This document shows, piece after piece, positions 34,512-43,748 of a stretch of DNA of 59,214 nucleotides. This stretch comes from Desulfacinum infernum DSM 9756 (lineage in GTDB: Bacteria; Desulfobacterota; Syntrophobacteria; Syntrophobacterales; DSM-9756), in NCBI RefSeq assembly GCF_900129305.1, contig NZ_FQVB01000029.1:1-59214 (forward strand), in the 5' to 3' direction. The notes under the pieces are model-generated. The model saw nothing but the letters and a program-made list of their open reading frames with translations. It searched no databases and was not told the origin of the DNA. How positions within the stretch are numbered: the first letter of the stretch is position 1; every line of letters starts with the position of its first letter. The translations under genes and the position numbers were made by a program.

Positions 34512-34600
34512 GGCTCCTCCCTCTTCGCAAGCGACACGGAAGACACGGAAAGGGGCGTTCCATCCCGGGTGCACGGGACCTCACGCGGCTCCACTTCGAA

Positions 34601-34628
34601 GAATCGGCAGGGCACGCAAAAGACTTAA
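34601..34628 (-). promoter_or_regulatory. Possible sigma-28 (FliA-type) promoter of the cytochrome/MCP operon
   Basis: On the minus strand TTAAGTCT (34628-34621), 12-base spacer and GCCGATTC (34608-34601) resemble the motility promoter TAAAGTTT-N11-GCCGATAA with one extra spacer base. A chemoreceptor gene downstream fits. Just upstream is the palindrome TTGTGCACAA (34634-34643), a possible operator. Confidence 0.4.
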
Positions 34629-34734
34629 AGAATTTGTGCACAATTTGCAGCGATGGCTCAAGGCAGAAAAAGGTCCGCCCGCGGAGCAGGTCGCGCAGGC
34701 GGATATTACGGTGGGGGGGATCGACGGGAGGCGG

Positions 34735-35691
34735 TCAGCGCAGCTCACACTGCAGCAGGTCTTGCACGACGGTGTAGGGATCGGTCTCTTTGGCCGTGAC
34801 CTTCCGGACCAATTCATCCAGGTTTTCACCCCGCGCTTCCATGCGGCGCAACAGCTCCCGCAGGGCTTCTTCGCGGAGGGTGTCCAAAAGCTGCATCTTG
34901 GCCCGCTTGGCCACCACCGCGTCCCATTGGCCCCGGTCGTTTTCGGTGAGAAACCGGCGGTGCTTTTCGATGGCGTCCATGAGCTCCGGGATGCCCCGGC
35001 CCTTGAGTGCCTCCGTTTCGATGATGGGCGGCTCCCAGCCTTCGTCGTCCCGGCGCCGCAGGCCCAGCTCAATGAGGTTCTTGAGCTCCCGGATGGTCTT
35101 TCTCGACCCTTCCCGGTCGGCCTTGTTCACCACGAAGATGTTGCCGATCTCCATGATGCCGGCCTTGATGGCCTGGATCTCGTCGCCCATGCCCGGGATG
35201 GTCACCAGAACGGTGGTGTGGGCGCAGTTGGCCACGTCCACCTCGTCCTGACCCACGCCCACCGTTTCCACCAAAATCACGTCCTTTCCCATGGCGTCCA
35301 GAACGGTGATCATGTCGTTGGTGGACTTGGTGAGTCCCCCGAAGTGGCCCCGGGTGGCCAGGCTGCGGATGAAGACGCCGCTGTCCGTGAAGTGGCGCTG
35401 CATCCGGATGCGGTCCCCCAGGATGGCGCCGCCGGTGAACGGGCTGGTGGGGTCGATGGCCAGGATCCCCACGGTGAGGCCCTGCTTGCGGTATTCCAGG
35501 GCCAGCTGGTCCACCAGGGTGCTTTTCCCCACCCCCGGAGACCCCGTGAAGCCGATGATGTAGGCCTTGCCCGTGTGCGGGTAGAGCTGCTTGAGGGCTT
35601 CGCGGGCCGAAGGAAGCTGGTCGTCGATGTCGCGAAGAAGCCGGGCGGTTGCGCGCACATCCCCGGCCAGGATCTGTTCCACAAGGTTCAT
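34735..35691 (-). CDS. meaB: Methylmalonyl-CoA mutase-associated GTPase MeaB
   Basis: This 318-residue G3E-family GTPase protects and reloads adenosylcobalamin-dependent methylmalonyl-CoA mutase. Visible motifs are Walker A GFTGSPGVGKST, switch/metal region DPTSPFTGGAILGDRIRM, Walker B VETVGVGQDEVDV, and NKADREG for guanine recognition. Length is normal. It is the last gene of the mutase operon but is separated from mcmA2 by a repeat element of about 130 bases, so expression may be partly uncoupled. Confidence 0.94.
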   Translation of the reverse strand: MNLVEQILAGDVRATARLLRDIDDQLPSAREALKQLYPHTGKAYIIGFTGSPGVGKSTLVDQLALEYRKQGLTVGILAIDPTSPFTGGAILGDRIRMQRHFTDSGVFIRSLATRGHFGGLTKSTNDMITVLDAMGKDVILVETVGVGQDEVDVANCAHTTVLVTIPGMGDEIQAIKAGIMEIGNIFVVNKADREGSRKTIRELKNLIELGLRRRDDEGWEPPIIETEALKGRGIPELMDAIEKHRRFLTENDRGQWDAVVAKRAKMQLLDTLREEALRELLRRMEARGENLDELVRKVTAKETDPYTVVQDLLQCELR

Positions 35692-35706
35692 TGTCCATAC
35701 CTCTTG

Positions 35707-35833
35707 CCTAGAGCTTGTCCGACACTGGCTCTCCCGTCCCAGATACCGTGAATTCAGGATCTTTTCGCAGCCCTAAAGGGCTGCGCTACGAGAAAAGCGG
35801 CTATTTTGTCGTTTTCGGACACGCTCCTAAGCC
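35707..35833. repeat. TAGGAG-ended repeat inside the mutase operon, docked on the mcmA2 stop
   Basis: Ends are CTAGAGCTTGTCCGACA and, on the other side, TCGGACACGCTCCTAAG; on the minus strand the latter begins TAGGAGCGTGTCCGA, whose TAG (35829-35827) is the mcmA2 stop. Inside is the palindrome GCAGCCCTAAAGGGCTGC. Confidence 0.8.
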
Positions 35834-36246
35834 ACCATGGCCTTGCGCGGCTTGATGTGGGTGCGCACCCAGTTCACGATGTCTTCCAGTTTGGCGCCCG
35901 GCTCGAAAATCTCCTTGATGCCGATGGCCTTCAGCTTGGGAATGTCCTCCAAGGGAAAGATGCCGCCTCCGATGACCGCAATGTCTTCCGCGTTGTTTTC
36001 CTTGAGCAGTTCCATCACCCGGGGGAAGGAGTACCGGTGGGCCCCGGACAGGATGCTCAGCCCGATGAGGTCCACGTCCTCCTGGATGGCGGTGTTCACG
36101 ATCTGCTCGGGCGTCTGGTGGCAGCCGGTGTAGATCACTTCAAAGCCCGCATCGCGAAAGGCCCGGGCGATCACGCGCGCCCCGCGATCATGTCCGTCCA
36201 AACCCGGTTTGGCGATCAATATGCGAAGTTTCCTTTCCTCGCTCAT
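35827..36246 (-). CDS. mcmA2: Methylmalonyl-CoA mutase, cobalamin-binding small subunit
   Basis: This 139-residue B12-binding domain has the base-off/His-on motif [10 protein letters not shown] (DxHxxG) near residue 18, then [13 protein letters not shown] and VIGGGIFP that embrace the cofactor. In this organism the domain is a separate protein, as in archaea and many syntrophs, rather than fused to the catalytic subunit. ATG 36246 follows AGGAGGAC. Reaction: interconversion of (R)-methylmalonyl-CoA and succinyl-CoA in propionate metabolism. Confidence 0.95.
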   Translation of the reverse strand: MSEERKLRILIAKPGLDGHDRGARVIARAFRDAGFEVIYTGCHQTPEQIVNTAIQEDVDLIGLSILSGAHRYSFPRVMELLKENNAEDIAVIGGGIFPLEDIPKLKAIGIKEIFEPGAKLEDIVNWVRTHIKPRKAMVA

Positions 36247-36353
36247 GGAAACCGTCCTCCTGTAAGATAACGTCGCTTGACAGATCTGGAATCCCCTTTT
36301 TAGTTCTCCTCTCCCCTGGAGCCCGACCTCGCCTGGGGGAGGGCCGTGGGGGC

Positions 36354-38054
36354 CTAGAAGGTGCCGGGGTCCGTGTAGGTCCCGAAGACCTCTCGATAGA
36401 GGTCGCAGCACTCCTGTTCCGTGGCGCCCGCCCGGACGGCGTCGATGAGGGCCGGCATCACGTTGTTTTCCCAGCACGGGGGGCCTTCGCAGCGCCGGCG
36501 CAGCTCGTCCATGGCCTTCTGGAGCTTGACCTTATCGCGCTTTTCCTTGAACTGCCGGGTGCGCTCGATCTGGAAGTTTTCCAGCTCGTCGTCGATCCGG
36601 AGTACGAACTCCAGCTCGGGCCGTTCGCTGGGGAACTTGTTGACGCCAATGATGATCTTCTCGCCCCTTTCCACCTGCTGTTGGAACTGGTAGGCCGCGT
36701 CGGCGATCTCCATCTGGGGGTAGTCCTTTTCGATGGCCGCCACCATGCCGCCCAGCTCATCCAGTTTGCGGATGTAGGCCATGGCCTCCTCTTCCATCTT
36801 GTCGGTGAGGGCCTCCACGAAGTAGGAGCCAGCCAGGGGGTCGATCACGTTCGCCACGCCCGTCTCGTCGGCGAGGATCTGCTGGGTGCGCAGCGCGATG
36901 CGCACGGCCTCCTCGCTGGGGATCATGTACACCTCGTCCAGGGAGTTGGTGTGCAGGGACTGGGTGCCGCCCAGAACGGCCGCCAGCGCCTCGGTGGTGG
37001 TTCGGATGATGTTGTTGTAGGGCTCCTGGGCCGTGAGCGAACAACCCGCCGTCTGGGTGTGGAACCGGCACAGCATGGATCGCGGCTTCTGGGCCTTGAA
37101 GCGCTCTTTCATGATCCGGGCCCACATGCGCCGGGCCGCGCGCATCTTGGCGATTTCTTCAAAGAAATCGATGTGGGAATTCCAGAAAAAGGAGAGGCGC
37201 CCGGCGAAGTCGTCCACCTTGAGGCCACGCTTGATGCACTCCTCCACGTAGGTGATGCCGTCGTAGATGGTGAAGGCCAGTTCCTGGACCGCCGTGGCCC
37301 CGGCTTCCCGGATGTGGTACCCGCTGATGCTGATGGTGTTCCAGCGGGGAACTTCGTAGGTGCCGAATTCCACCGTGTCCACCACCAGCCGGAGGCTCGG
37401 TTCCGGGGGCAGCATGAGGGTCTTCTGGGCGATGAACTCCTTGAGGCAGTCGTTTTGGATGGTGCCGCCCAGTTTCTTCCGGTCGTAGCCCTCGTTTTCC
37501 GCGTTGGCGATGTACATGGCCCAGATGACCGAGGCCGGCGGATTGATGGTCATGGAGGTGGTCACCTCTTCCAGGTTGATCCCGGCGAAGAGGCGCCGCA
37601 TGTCGTCGATGGTGTCGATGGCCACGCCGCACTTCCCGCATTCGCCGCGGGCTACCGGCGCATCCGTGTCGTAGCCCATGAGCGTGGGGAAGTCGAAGGC
37701 GGTGCTGAGCCCCGTCTCGCCGTGTTCGATCAGGTAGTGGAAGCGCTTGTTTGTGTCCTCGGCCGTTCCCAGGCCGGCGAACATGCGCATGGTCCAGAGC
37801 CTCGCCCGGTACATGGTGGGCTGGACGCCCCGGGTAAAGGGATACTGGCCGGGAAAGCCCAGGTCCTCGAAGTAGTCCTTTTCCTTGATGTCCAGGGGCG
37901 TGTAGAGGGATTTCACCTCCATGTCGGAGACGGTGGAGAATCGTTCCAGCCGTTCGGGCAGGCGCTGAAGCGCCTTCTGGTATTCACCCAGCCAGTCCTG
38001 GTACTCCCTCTCCATTCTTTCCAGCTGAGATTCCGAAAACATGCCTTTTCCCAT
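36354..38054 (-). CDS. mcmA1: Methylmalonyl-CoA mutase, catalytic large subunit
   Basis: This 566-residue TIM-barrel subunit has family blocks such as [78 protein letters not shown] and [14 protein letters not shown]. The B12 domain is absent and supplied by mcmA2. ATG 38054 is chosen because GAGGAGG lies nine bases upstream; ATG 38042 is an alternative. A 107-base spacer with a CTCCCC/GGGGAG hairpin separates it from mcmA2. It serves propionate oxidation or formation. Confidence 0.95.
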   Translation of the reverse strand: MGKGMFSESQLERMEREYQDWLGEYQKALQRLPERLERFSTVSDMEVKSLYTPLDIKEKDYFEDLGFPGQYPFTRGVQPTMYRARLWTMRMFAGLGTAEDTNKRFHYLIEHGETGLSTAFDFPTLMGYDTDAPVARGECGKCGVAIDTIDDMRRLFAGINLEEVTTSMTINPPASVIWAMYIANAENEGYDRKKLGGTIQNDCLKEFIAQKTLMLPPEPSLRLVVDTVEFGTYEVPRWNTISISGYHIREAGATAVQELAFTIYDGITYVEECIKRGLKVDDFAGRLSFFWNSHIDFFEEIAKMRAARRMWARIMKERFKAQKPRSMLCRFHTQTAGCSLTAQEPYNNIIRTTTEALAAVLGGTQSLHTNSLDEVYMIPSEEAVRIALRTQQILADETGVANVIDPLAGSYFVEALTDKMEEEAMAYIRKLDELGGMVAAIEKDYPQMEIADAAYQFQQQVERGEKIIIGVNKFPSERPELEFVLRIDDELENFQIERTRQFKEKRDKVKLQKAMDELRRRCEGPPCWENNVMPALIDAVRAGATEQECCDLYREVFGTYTDPGTF

Positions 38055-38117
38055 ATCTCTTGCCCTCCTCACATGGTCCAAGCCGGAACCGGATGCAACC
38101 TGCGTTCAAGGCCGGCG

Positions 38118-38146
38118 TAAAAGAAGAAGGGCGCCTACGGGCGCCC
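38118..38146 (-). terminator. Terminator-like hairpin in the mcm leader
   Basis: On the minus strand GGGCGCC, loop CGTA, GGCGCCC, then TTCTTCTTTT. It lies about 65 bases before mcmA1 and downstream of a long structured leader, so it could be an attenuator rather than a simple end. Confidence 0.5.
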
Positions 38147-38174
38147 GCCACATATCTTTCTGTTATCACACGGC

Positions 38175-38460
38175 AATAAAAAACACACAGCTCCCGCTCG
38201 TCGCACCGGGGAAAACGCAGGGGGTGGGCGTCTGGAAAGAGAGCTCCGTCTGATCTTCTCGTCTCCCCCGCATCTTGTGGAGCCACGCCGCGTAAGCTGT
38301 ATATCCCATGGGCAAGACCGTGAGAACCGTTCCAACAAGAGACTGAGCAGTACGTTCGAGTCGGTCCAGAGTCGTGCGAGAACGTGATCCCTCAAGACAG
38401 ATTCCGCAGGAACACGGAGCGGGAGAATGGGAGCTGGAGCAGGCAGCAAACTGAGGGTTT
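38175..38460 (-). ncRNA. Candidate structured leader or RNA upstream of the mcm operon
   Basis: On the minus strand, CTCCCGCTC (38425-38417) can pair with GAGCGGGAG (38199-38191), followed by a T-rich stretch TGTGTGTTTTTT. A competing 7-bp stem GCTCCGT/ACGGAGC closes 38420-38243 (178 nt). The two stems share one strand, so they are mutually exclusive. No credible protein is encoded. I see no cobalamin-box consensus. It could be a regulatory leader of mcmA1 or a separate 6S-like RNA; neither is proven. Confidence 0.35.
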
Positions 38461-38466
38461 TCCGAA

Positions 38467-38494
38467 CTTAAAAGAGGCTGTTGTGCGTTGTCAA
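38467..38494 (-). promoter_or_regulatory. Probable promoter of the mcm leader
   Basis: On the minus strand TTGACA (38494-38489), 16-base spacer, TTTAAG (38472-38467), giving a start near 38460 and a 5' leader of about 400 bases before mcmA1. Confidence 0.5.
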
Positions 38495-38499
38495 ACAAA

Positions 38500-39264
38500 T
38501 TTTTTTTTGCTTGACCGGCTTTCCCGGGCTGTTGTAGGAGTGGCTTGAACTCGCTTCGCGTGCCCTGTTTTCGCTCTGCGCAAACTCTACTTCCATCTCC
38601 TGCGGTTTTTTCTCCTGCGCGCTCACACGGCCTTTTCGCCATCGCACCTGTGCACACCTACCCTCCGGGGCATGGGCGATTCCCTTCTCGCGGGCCGCCG
38701 TGGCGGTCGCAACCAAGTGCTGTGGGTTTGGGCAATCGTGAGGAAGCGGTGATTCCTGGCTCCCTATCGAAAAGTTTGATGGTGTTCCCTTTCGGATGGA
38801 AAGCGTCGCGCACATGCGACAACGATGCATGATAGGCGTTTGGAAGTCAGAGGCGGTAAAACCGCGAGGAAGCCTGGCCTTTCGCCTGAAACCGCGTTTC
38901 CCCGGCTGCGGAACCTTCTCTTCCCGTTTGGGAACGGATCGGCGGGAGTCGTTTTCTTGTGCCCGGAAGCGCCCCTTCGTTGTTCGGGTAACGACCTTTT
39001 GCCAATGGTTGAACAGCTCCAGTGGGTGCAGGCATTTCGGAGCCATGGGGGTTAGCGGTTTTGGAGGCATGTGATCCGGCGTGGTTCGGGCGCTGAGCGC
39101 TAAGGAAAGGAGGTGGTGGTCAAGAGGTTCTTTTCACGCGGTTTCAATCTTCTTGGAACACCGGACCGGACGGAGCACGAAAGAGGGGAAAGGAGGTGAG
39201 GGCACAACTCATGGCATAGGAATGGATCCACCGTTTGGAATCCTTAACGACTAGGAGGGTTGCC
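38500..39264. other. Gene-poor region upstream of the symporter locus
   Basis: No protein-like reading frame, RNA gene or repeat family was recognised between the mcm leader and the first symporter-locus gene. The last 160 bases hold two unusually strong Shine-Dalgarno sequences: GGAAAGGAGGTG (39104-39115), before a possible 28-codon frame at 39113-39199, and GAAAGGAGGTGAG (39188-39200), followed by a two-codon ATG-GCA-TAG frame at 39211. They may stabilise the leader mRNA or mark short leader peptides. Confidence 0.5.
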
Positions 39265-39501
39265 ATGTTTAAGGGTTTACCGAAAGTCTTTTGGGCCGGC
39301 ATGGGGCTTCTCTACGGCTGGTTCTTTCTCTTCTTCCTTCTGGAAATCACCGTTCCCGGCTTCCCGCTCAAGAAGTTCCTCGGCATACCCGGATGCTACC
39401 TCTACAACTGGATTCTCGCCCTGTGGGTTTTGAACATGATCGTGGCCGTCATTTTCTACCGCTCGGAAGAGACTCGCGAAGAGCGAAAAGCCAAGAAATG
39501 A
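39265..39501 (+). CDS. Small two-span membrane protein, probable symporter small subunit
   Basis: This 78-residue protein has two hydrophobic segments (FWAGMGLLYGWFFLFFLLEI and YNWILALWVLNMIVAVIFY) and a charged tail EETREERKAKK. Its size, position ten bases before a sodium:solute symporter gene and GFPLKKFLGIPGCYLYNW linker resemble the small DUF3311-like partners of such symporters. ATG 39265 follows TAGGAGGG. Likely stabilises or modulates the symporter. Confidence 0.75.
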   Translation: MFKGLPKVFWAGMGLLYGWFFLFFLLEITVPGFPLKKFLGIPGCYLYNWILALWVLNMIVAVIFYRSEETREERKAKK

Positions 39502-39511
39502 GGAGGGGGAA

Positions 39512-41107
39512 ATGGGAGCGAATCCGGTTGTTATCCTAGGTGCACTCATCTATTTTGCCATCATGATCGCCATTGGTTGGTATTCCAGGAAGGCGGCCCT
39601 GAACGCGTCCGACTATTACGTGGCGGGCCGTAAGGTGGGGCCCTTTGTCAATGGAGCCGCTCTGGCGTCCACGTACCTCAGTCCCGCCAGCTTCCTCGGT
39701 CTCCCGGCGTTCATCTTCCTGTTGGGCTATCCTTTCTGGTGGGCCCTCGTGGGGATCATCGGCGGCATGCCCATCGCCACGCTGCTGACGGCGGCGCCGC
39801 TTCGTAAGTATGCCCCCACCTCTTTCACTGACTATTATGCCGATCGCTATGACAGCAAGTGGCTGCGTCTGGTTGCCGGGATTCCCACGCTCATCGCCGG
39901 CATCGCCTACGTGACCCTGTCCATCGTGGGTACCGCCCTCTTCATGCTCGCCATCCTGAAGCTCAACTTCAATGTGTCCGTCGTCATCGCGGCCCTCGTG
40001 GTCTTCGTTTACGTTTACTGGGGCGGCATGGTGGCCACCACCTGGTCGGCGGCTTTTCAAGGGGTCACCATGGCCGTTGCGGCGGTGGTGGGCGCCATCT
40101 ACACCATCGCCCATTTCGGGGGCATCAATGGCATGACGGAAGCGGTGCTGAGCATTTCCCCCAACTTCTTCAACACGCCCTACGCCAACGAGAAGGCCAG
40201 CCACGCCCTCATGGGCATGTGGACCGGCGTGGTGGGCTTCTACTACACGTGGCACTTCGGCTTTGCCGCCATGCCCTACACGGTGGTGCGCTTCTTCACG
40301 GCCCAGGACATCAAGTCCGCTCGTCGAAGCGTCTTCTGGGCCGTTTTCTTCGGTGGTGCCATGTACATGGGCCTGACCATCATCGGCACGGCGGCACGCA
40401 CCCTCATCGAAACCCTGCATCCGTTCATGCAGGTGGAGGGGGTCAAGAACGCTGTGGACGTGCTCAAGCACATGAAGCAGGTCTACGGCGTGGGCGGTGC
40501 GGCGGTGACCGACTACTCCATGATCGCGGCCATGGAAGGTCTGAAGAGCCCCTTCCTGCTGGCGGTCATCTGTGCCGGCGGTTTGGCCATCGCCATGTCC
40601 ACGGCGGCGGGCTGGACCATGGTACTCAATGTGCTTCTCGGCCGCGACCTGATCGGCAAGGTTTTCGGGAGCAACTGGCCGGAAGAAAAGCCGGTGCAGG
40701 TCACCCGCATCATGACCACTTTGGTCATCGTTATTTGTACTCTCATCGCGTTCAATCCGCCGGCGCTGGTGCTTGACATTTCGGGTGCGGCGTTCATAGT
40801 GATTCTCGCCTCCGTGGGTCCGCCGCTCATCCTGGGCATTTGGTGGCACCGGGCCAATACCACGGCGGCCGTCGCAAACATCCTGGTCATGACCTTCCTG
40901 TCCACCTACTCGTGGATGTATGCCAACACCAAGCTGGGAAGCGCCCACTGGTTCTTCCTGAGCAAAAAGGGAGGCATCGTCACGCCCCACCAGTTCTATT
41001 GGGTTTTCGTGGGATTCGTGTTCTTTATACTCATCAGTTTGATCACGAAGCCCAACAAGGATGAAATCGTGAAGAAATACTCTTACGATCTTCGACCTGA
41101 AAACTAG
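39512..41107 (+). CDS. Sodium:solute symporter (SSS family), probable carboxylate transporter
   Basis: This 531-residue membrane protein of about 13 helices has SSS features: ALIYFAIMIAIGWYSRK at the start, SDYYVAGRKVG, STYLSPASFLGLPAF, and a conserved FTDYYADRYDS loop. It resembles acetate/pyruvate/propionate-type members (ActP/MctC/PanF branch) rather than proline or sugar carriers; substrate is inferred mostly from nearby CoA-transferases and the mutase operon. AGGAGGGGG precedes ATG. Confidence 0.88.
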   Translation: MGANPVVILGALIYFAIMIAIGWYSRKAALNASDYYVAGRKVGPFVNGAALASTYLSPASFLGLPAFIFLLGYPFWWALVGIIGGMPIATLLTAAPLRKYAPTSFTDYYADRYDSKWLRLVAGIPTLIAGIAYVTLSIVGTALFMLAILKLNFNVSVVIAALVVFVYVYWGGMVATTWSAAFQGVTMAVAAVVGAIYTIAHFGGINGMTEAVLSISPNFFNTPYANEKASHALMGMWTGVVGFYYTWHFGFAAMPYTVVRFFTAQDIKSARRSVFWAVFFGGAMYMGLTIIGTAARTLIETLHPFMQVEGVKNAVDVLKHMKQVYGVGGAAVTDYSMIAAMEGLKSPFLLAVICAGGLAIAMSTAAGWTMVLNVLLGRDLIGKVFGSNWPEEKPVQVTRIMTTLVIVICTLIAFNPPALVLDISGAAFIVILASVGPPLILGIWWHRANTTAAVANILVMTFLSTYSWMYANTKLGSAHWFFLSKKGGIVTPHQFYWVFVGFVFFILISLITKPNKDEIVKKYSYDLRPEN

Positions 41108-41114
41108 GAACCTT

Positions 41115-41140
41115 GGGGGCCGGGGCGCCGCCCCGGCCCC
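41115..41140 (+). other. Very stable GC hairpin after the symporter gene
   Basis: GGGGCCGGGGC (41116-41126) pairs perfectly with GCCCCGGCCCC (41130-41140) around a three-base loop. There is no T-run, so it more likely protects the upstream mRNA end or sets expression ratio within the operon than terminates fully. Confidence 0.6.
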
Positions 41141-41168
41141 GGATCCGCAACCTGTGCGAGGATGATGC

Positions 41169-41399
41169 ATGGACGACAAGAAGGCTTCCAAGCTTCAACA
41201 TTGGGAGCGCCACTGGAGAAAGTGGTACCTGCTCTACTTCTACGTGGGCGTGGGGATCAATTTTCTGCTCTACTTCACCAAGCCCTACGGCTTTGATCCC
41301 AGTGGCAGTATCCTCTGGGGGTCCTTTTACGGTATCGGTATTCCTTTGAGCACCATGTTTGTCGGTGCGCACATCCATCGGAAGATCTGGGGAATATGA
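41169..41399 (+). CDS. Small two-span membrane protein in the symporter locus
   Basis: This 76-residue protein has a basic amphipathic start (LQHWERHWRKW), then two hydrophobic segments (YLLYFYVGVGINFLLYF and LWGSFYGIGIPLSTMFVGAH). I do not recognise a family. It may be a second accessory subunit of the symporter or an anchor for the exported product of the next gene, whose ATG overlaps its stop by four bases. Confidence 0.65.
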   Translation: MDDKKASKLQHWERHWRKWYLLYFYVGVGINFLLYFTKPYGFDPSGSILWGSFYGIGIPLSTMFVGAHIHRKIWGI

Positions 41400-42319
41400 C
41401 GGGGCAGCGGGCGTACATGCCTGAGCGGCGTCTGTTGTCAATCGTGGCCTGCATCTTCCTGGGGGTCTTGACCTGGGCCGGTCCCGTTCCCGCCGATGTG
41501 CTCTACGTTCACAGCGTGGAGGCCAACCGTTTTTGGACCGGCGAGGAAAAGGGAACTCTTCGAGTAGCCTACAGGCGGGACGCCGTCCTCTACGATCTCC
41601 AGAAGGCCTATACGGGAAGCTGGATGCAACGTCTTTTCGGTGAGGCCAAAAAGGAGAGGAGGTCCACACTCTTTTTGATCGACGCCGGAGAGATCCGCGA
41701 TGTGGCCTGGGCAAGCGACAAGGCCTTCGTTTATCCGCTGGAGCGGGTGAAGGATGCGCAGTGGCTGCGGTCTCTGGTCCAGACGGTTCCGGAGGTGGAA
41801 GAGGTCGTTTCCCAGCGTTACGAGGTGCGTCCGCCTCGACTGACGGTGACCGAAACGCGGGAAGAACAGAGGGTCGAAGGCTACCCATGCCGGAAAGTGG
41901 TGGCGCATCTGCAGCTGGAAACCTTCGACCGAAAGAAGAACGCGGTGAGTATCACCGAGGTGCGGCAGGTGATGTGGTTGTCTCAGGATGTGCCGGGGGC
42001 GGCGGATCGCCTGGCCGCACGCCGGTCTCTTTCCCAGCGTCTGGGCTTGGATGCCGAGCGGCTGGGAAATTTGGGTTCCCTGCTGGAGTACTGGGAGGGG
42101 CCGCTGGATCCCATCCGCTCGGAGCTGGAAAAGGTTCACGGGTATCCCGTGAAGACCCGGGTGGAGGTGGATGCCCGATATGAGCCGCTGGATGGCAAGG
42201 GCAGGCGGGTGAAGAAGCGCATCAAGGAGGAGGCCCTGGTCTTGAAGGAGGTTCTTACGGAAATTCCCGAGAATTTTGCTGTCATTCCGTCTCACTTCAG
42301 TGTTGTTCGCGTTCGGTAA
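41396..42319 (+). CDS. Exported protein of unknown function
   Basis: This 307-residue protein has an N-terminal signal (LLSIVACIFLGVLTWAGPVPA) and a mature part predicted rich in beta strands, with blocks YPCRKVVAHLQLETF and VRQVMWLSQDVPGAAD reminiscent of DUF4412-like periplasmic proteins. It has no catalytic motif I recognise. ATG 41396 overlaps the previous stop; ATG 41417 (MPERR) is a plausible later start. It is between symporter and CoA-transferase genes, so a periplasmic role linked to substrate uptake is possible but unproven. Confidence 0.65.
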   Translation: MTGQRAYMPERRLLSIVACIFLGVLTWAGPVPADVLYVHSVEANRFWTGEEKGTLRVAYRRDAVLYDLQKAYTGSWMQRLFGEAKKERRSTLFLIDAGEIRDVAWASDKAFVYPLERVKDAQWLRSLVQTVPEVEEVVSQRYEVRPPRLTVTETREEQRVEGYPCRKVVAHLQLETFDRKKNAVSITEVRQVMWLSQDVPGAADRLAARRSLSQRLGLDAERLGNLGSLLEYWEGPLDPIRSELEKVHGYPVKTRVEVDARYEPLDGKGRRVKKRIKEEALVLKEVLTEIPENFAVIPSHFSVVRVR

Positions 42320-42362
42320 TGTTTCTTGAGCAAACCTTTAGACCTTACGAGGGAGCGACTCA

Positions 42363-43706
42363 ATGGCGAGAGAAGAGTATTTCAAATGGGCGGAGAGTCT
42401 TTTGGATCCGTCAAAGACCTTCGACAAGCCGGAGGCCCTGGCGGACATCAAAATCGTTGAACTGTGCACCCTGATCCTGGGACCCTCGCTTCCCAGCTAC
42501 CTGTCGGAATTGGGGGCCACGGTCTTCAAGGTGGAACTGCCCGGCATGGGCGACACCATGCGCTCGCTCACTCCCTTTGCCAAGTTTTTCAACGGAGCCG
42601 CTCTGGGCTGGCTCAAGGAGGCGAGAAACAAGTACCACCTGGCCATCGATGTGCGGGTTCCTGAAGGGGTGGAGCTTTTCAAGGAACTGGTCAAGCGGGC
42701 CGACGTGGTGGTGGAAAACCTGCGGGCCGGCACCATGGACCGATGGGGGATCGGCTACCGCCAGCTTCGAGAAATCAATCCCGGACTCATCTACATCGCC
42801 CTGAACGGTTTCGGCCAGTGGGGGCCTTACCTGGAACGGCCGTCCTACGACGCCATCGCCCAGTCGGAATCGGGCATGGCCTGGATCAGCGGTTTTCCGG
42901 ACCAGCTCCCCATGAAGGCGGGCATCTGGCTGGCGGACTATTACGGAGGCCTGGTGGGCGCCGTGGGGGTTCTGGCCGCTCTCGCCTATCGGGACAAGAC
43001 GGGCAAGGGCCAGTTCATCGAATACTCCCAGGCGGAAAACCTCATGCGGGCCATGGACTGGACCTGGCTCTACCAGCACTTTACCGGCAAGATGCGCGAG
43101 CGCTACGGCAACCGGGACGTGAGCATCTGTCCGGCGGACATCGTCCCCGACAAGGACGGCCAGATGGTGGCCATCGGCGCCGCCACCGACCAGCAGTTCC
43201 AGGGACTGTGCCAGGCCATGGGCAAGCCGGAGCTGGCTCAGGACCCGCGCTTCGCCACCCACCTGGAGCGCCTGAAGGAAGAAAACGCCGTGGAGCTTCT
43301 GTCCATGATCCGAGCCTGGGTGGCGGAAAAGACCTACGCCGAGATCGACGAACTGGCCGGAAAGTACGGATTCGGCGCCCACAAGGTGGCCAACGGCAAA
43401 GACCATTTCGAGGACGAACACCTTCGGGCCCGCAATTTCACCTACTACGTGGACGACCCCATCTACGGCGAACTCTACGAGGAAGGTATCGCGCCCAAGC
43501 TTTCGGAAACGCCGGGCCGCATCAAGTGGGCCGGCAAGCCCGTGGGCTTTGACAACGAGTACGTGCTCAAGCGCTTCCTGGGCCTCAAGACCAAGAAGAT
43601 CAAGTACCTCAAGGAAAAGAACGTGATCGGGAAATGGGTGGACGTGCCTCCGGGCCGCAAGCCCCCCGAAGGTTGGGACGGCAAATCCGGTGTTCTCTTG
43701 GTCTAG
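42363..43706 (+). CDS. Class III (CaiB/BaiF) CoA-transferase, first of a pair
   Basis: This 447-residue CaiB/BaiF protein has the N-terminal Rossmann part ([22 protein letters not shown]), [21 protein letters not shown], and catalytic Asp163 in [13 protein letters not shown], the residue that carries the acyl-aspartyl intermediate. Class III enzymes transfer CoA between acids by a ternary mechanism. A GGGAG site precedes ATG. It is related to, but not the same as, the next gene product; the two may form a heteromer as in BbsEF. Substrate unknown. Confidence 0.88.
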   Translation: MAREEYFKWAESLLDPSKTFDKPEALADIKIVELCTLILGPSLPSYLSELGATVFKVELPGMGDTMRSLTPFAKFFNGAALGWLKEARNKYHLAIDVRVPEGVELFKELVKRADVVVENLRAGTMDRWGIGYRQLREINPGLIYIALNGFGQWGPYLERPSYDAIAQSESGMAWISGFPDQLPMKAGIWLADYYGGLVGAVGVLAALAYRDKTGKGQFIEYSQAENLMRAMDWTWLYQHFTGKMRERYGNRDVSICPADIVPDKDGQMVAIGAATDQQFQGLCQAMGKPELAQDPRFATHLERLKEENAVELLSMIRAWVAEKTYAEIDELAGKYGFGAHKVANGKDHFEDEHLRARNFTYYVDDPIYGELYEEGIAPKLSETPGRIKWAGKPVGFDNEYVLKRFLGLKTKKIKYLKEKNVIGKWVDVPPGRKPPEGWDGKSGVLLV

Positions 43707-43748
43707 AACGAATCCGAAAAGAACCCCTCGCGACAGGGAGGAACATAG

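Noticed and set aside
38175-38460. Cobalamin riboswitch before the B12-dependent mutase
   Set aside because: The conserved B12-box (GCCACTG) and AGGGAA-type core are not visible on the minus strand.
38468-39070. 200-codon minus-strand frame in the large gap
   Set aside because: Lys/Arg/Pro-rich translation, no ribosome site, no hydrophobic core pattern; considered chance.
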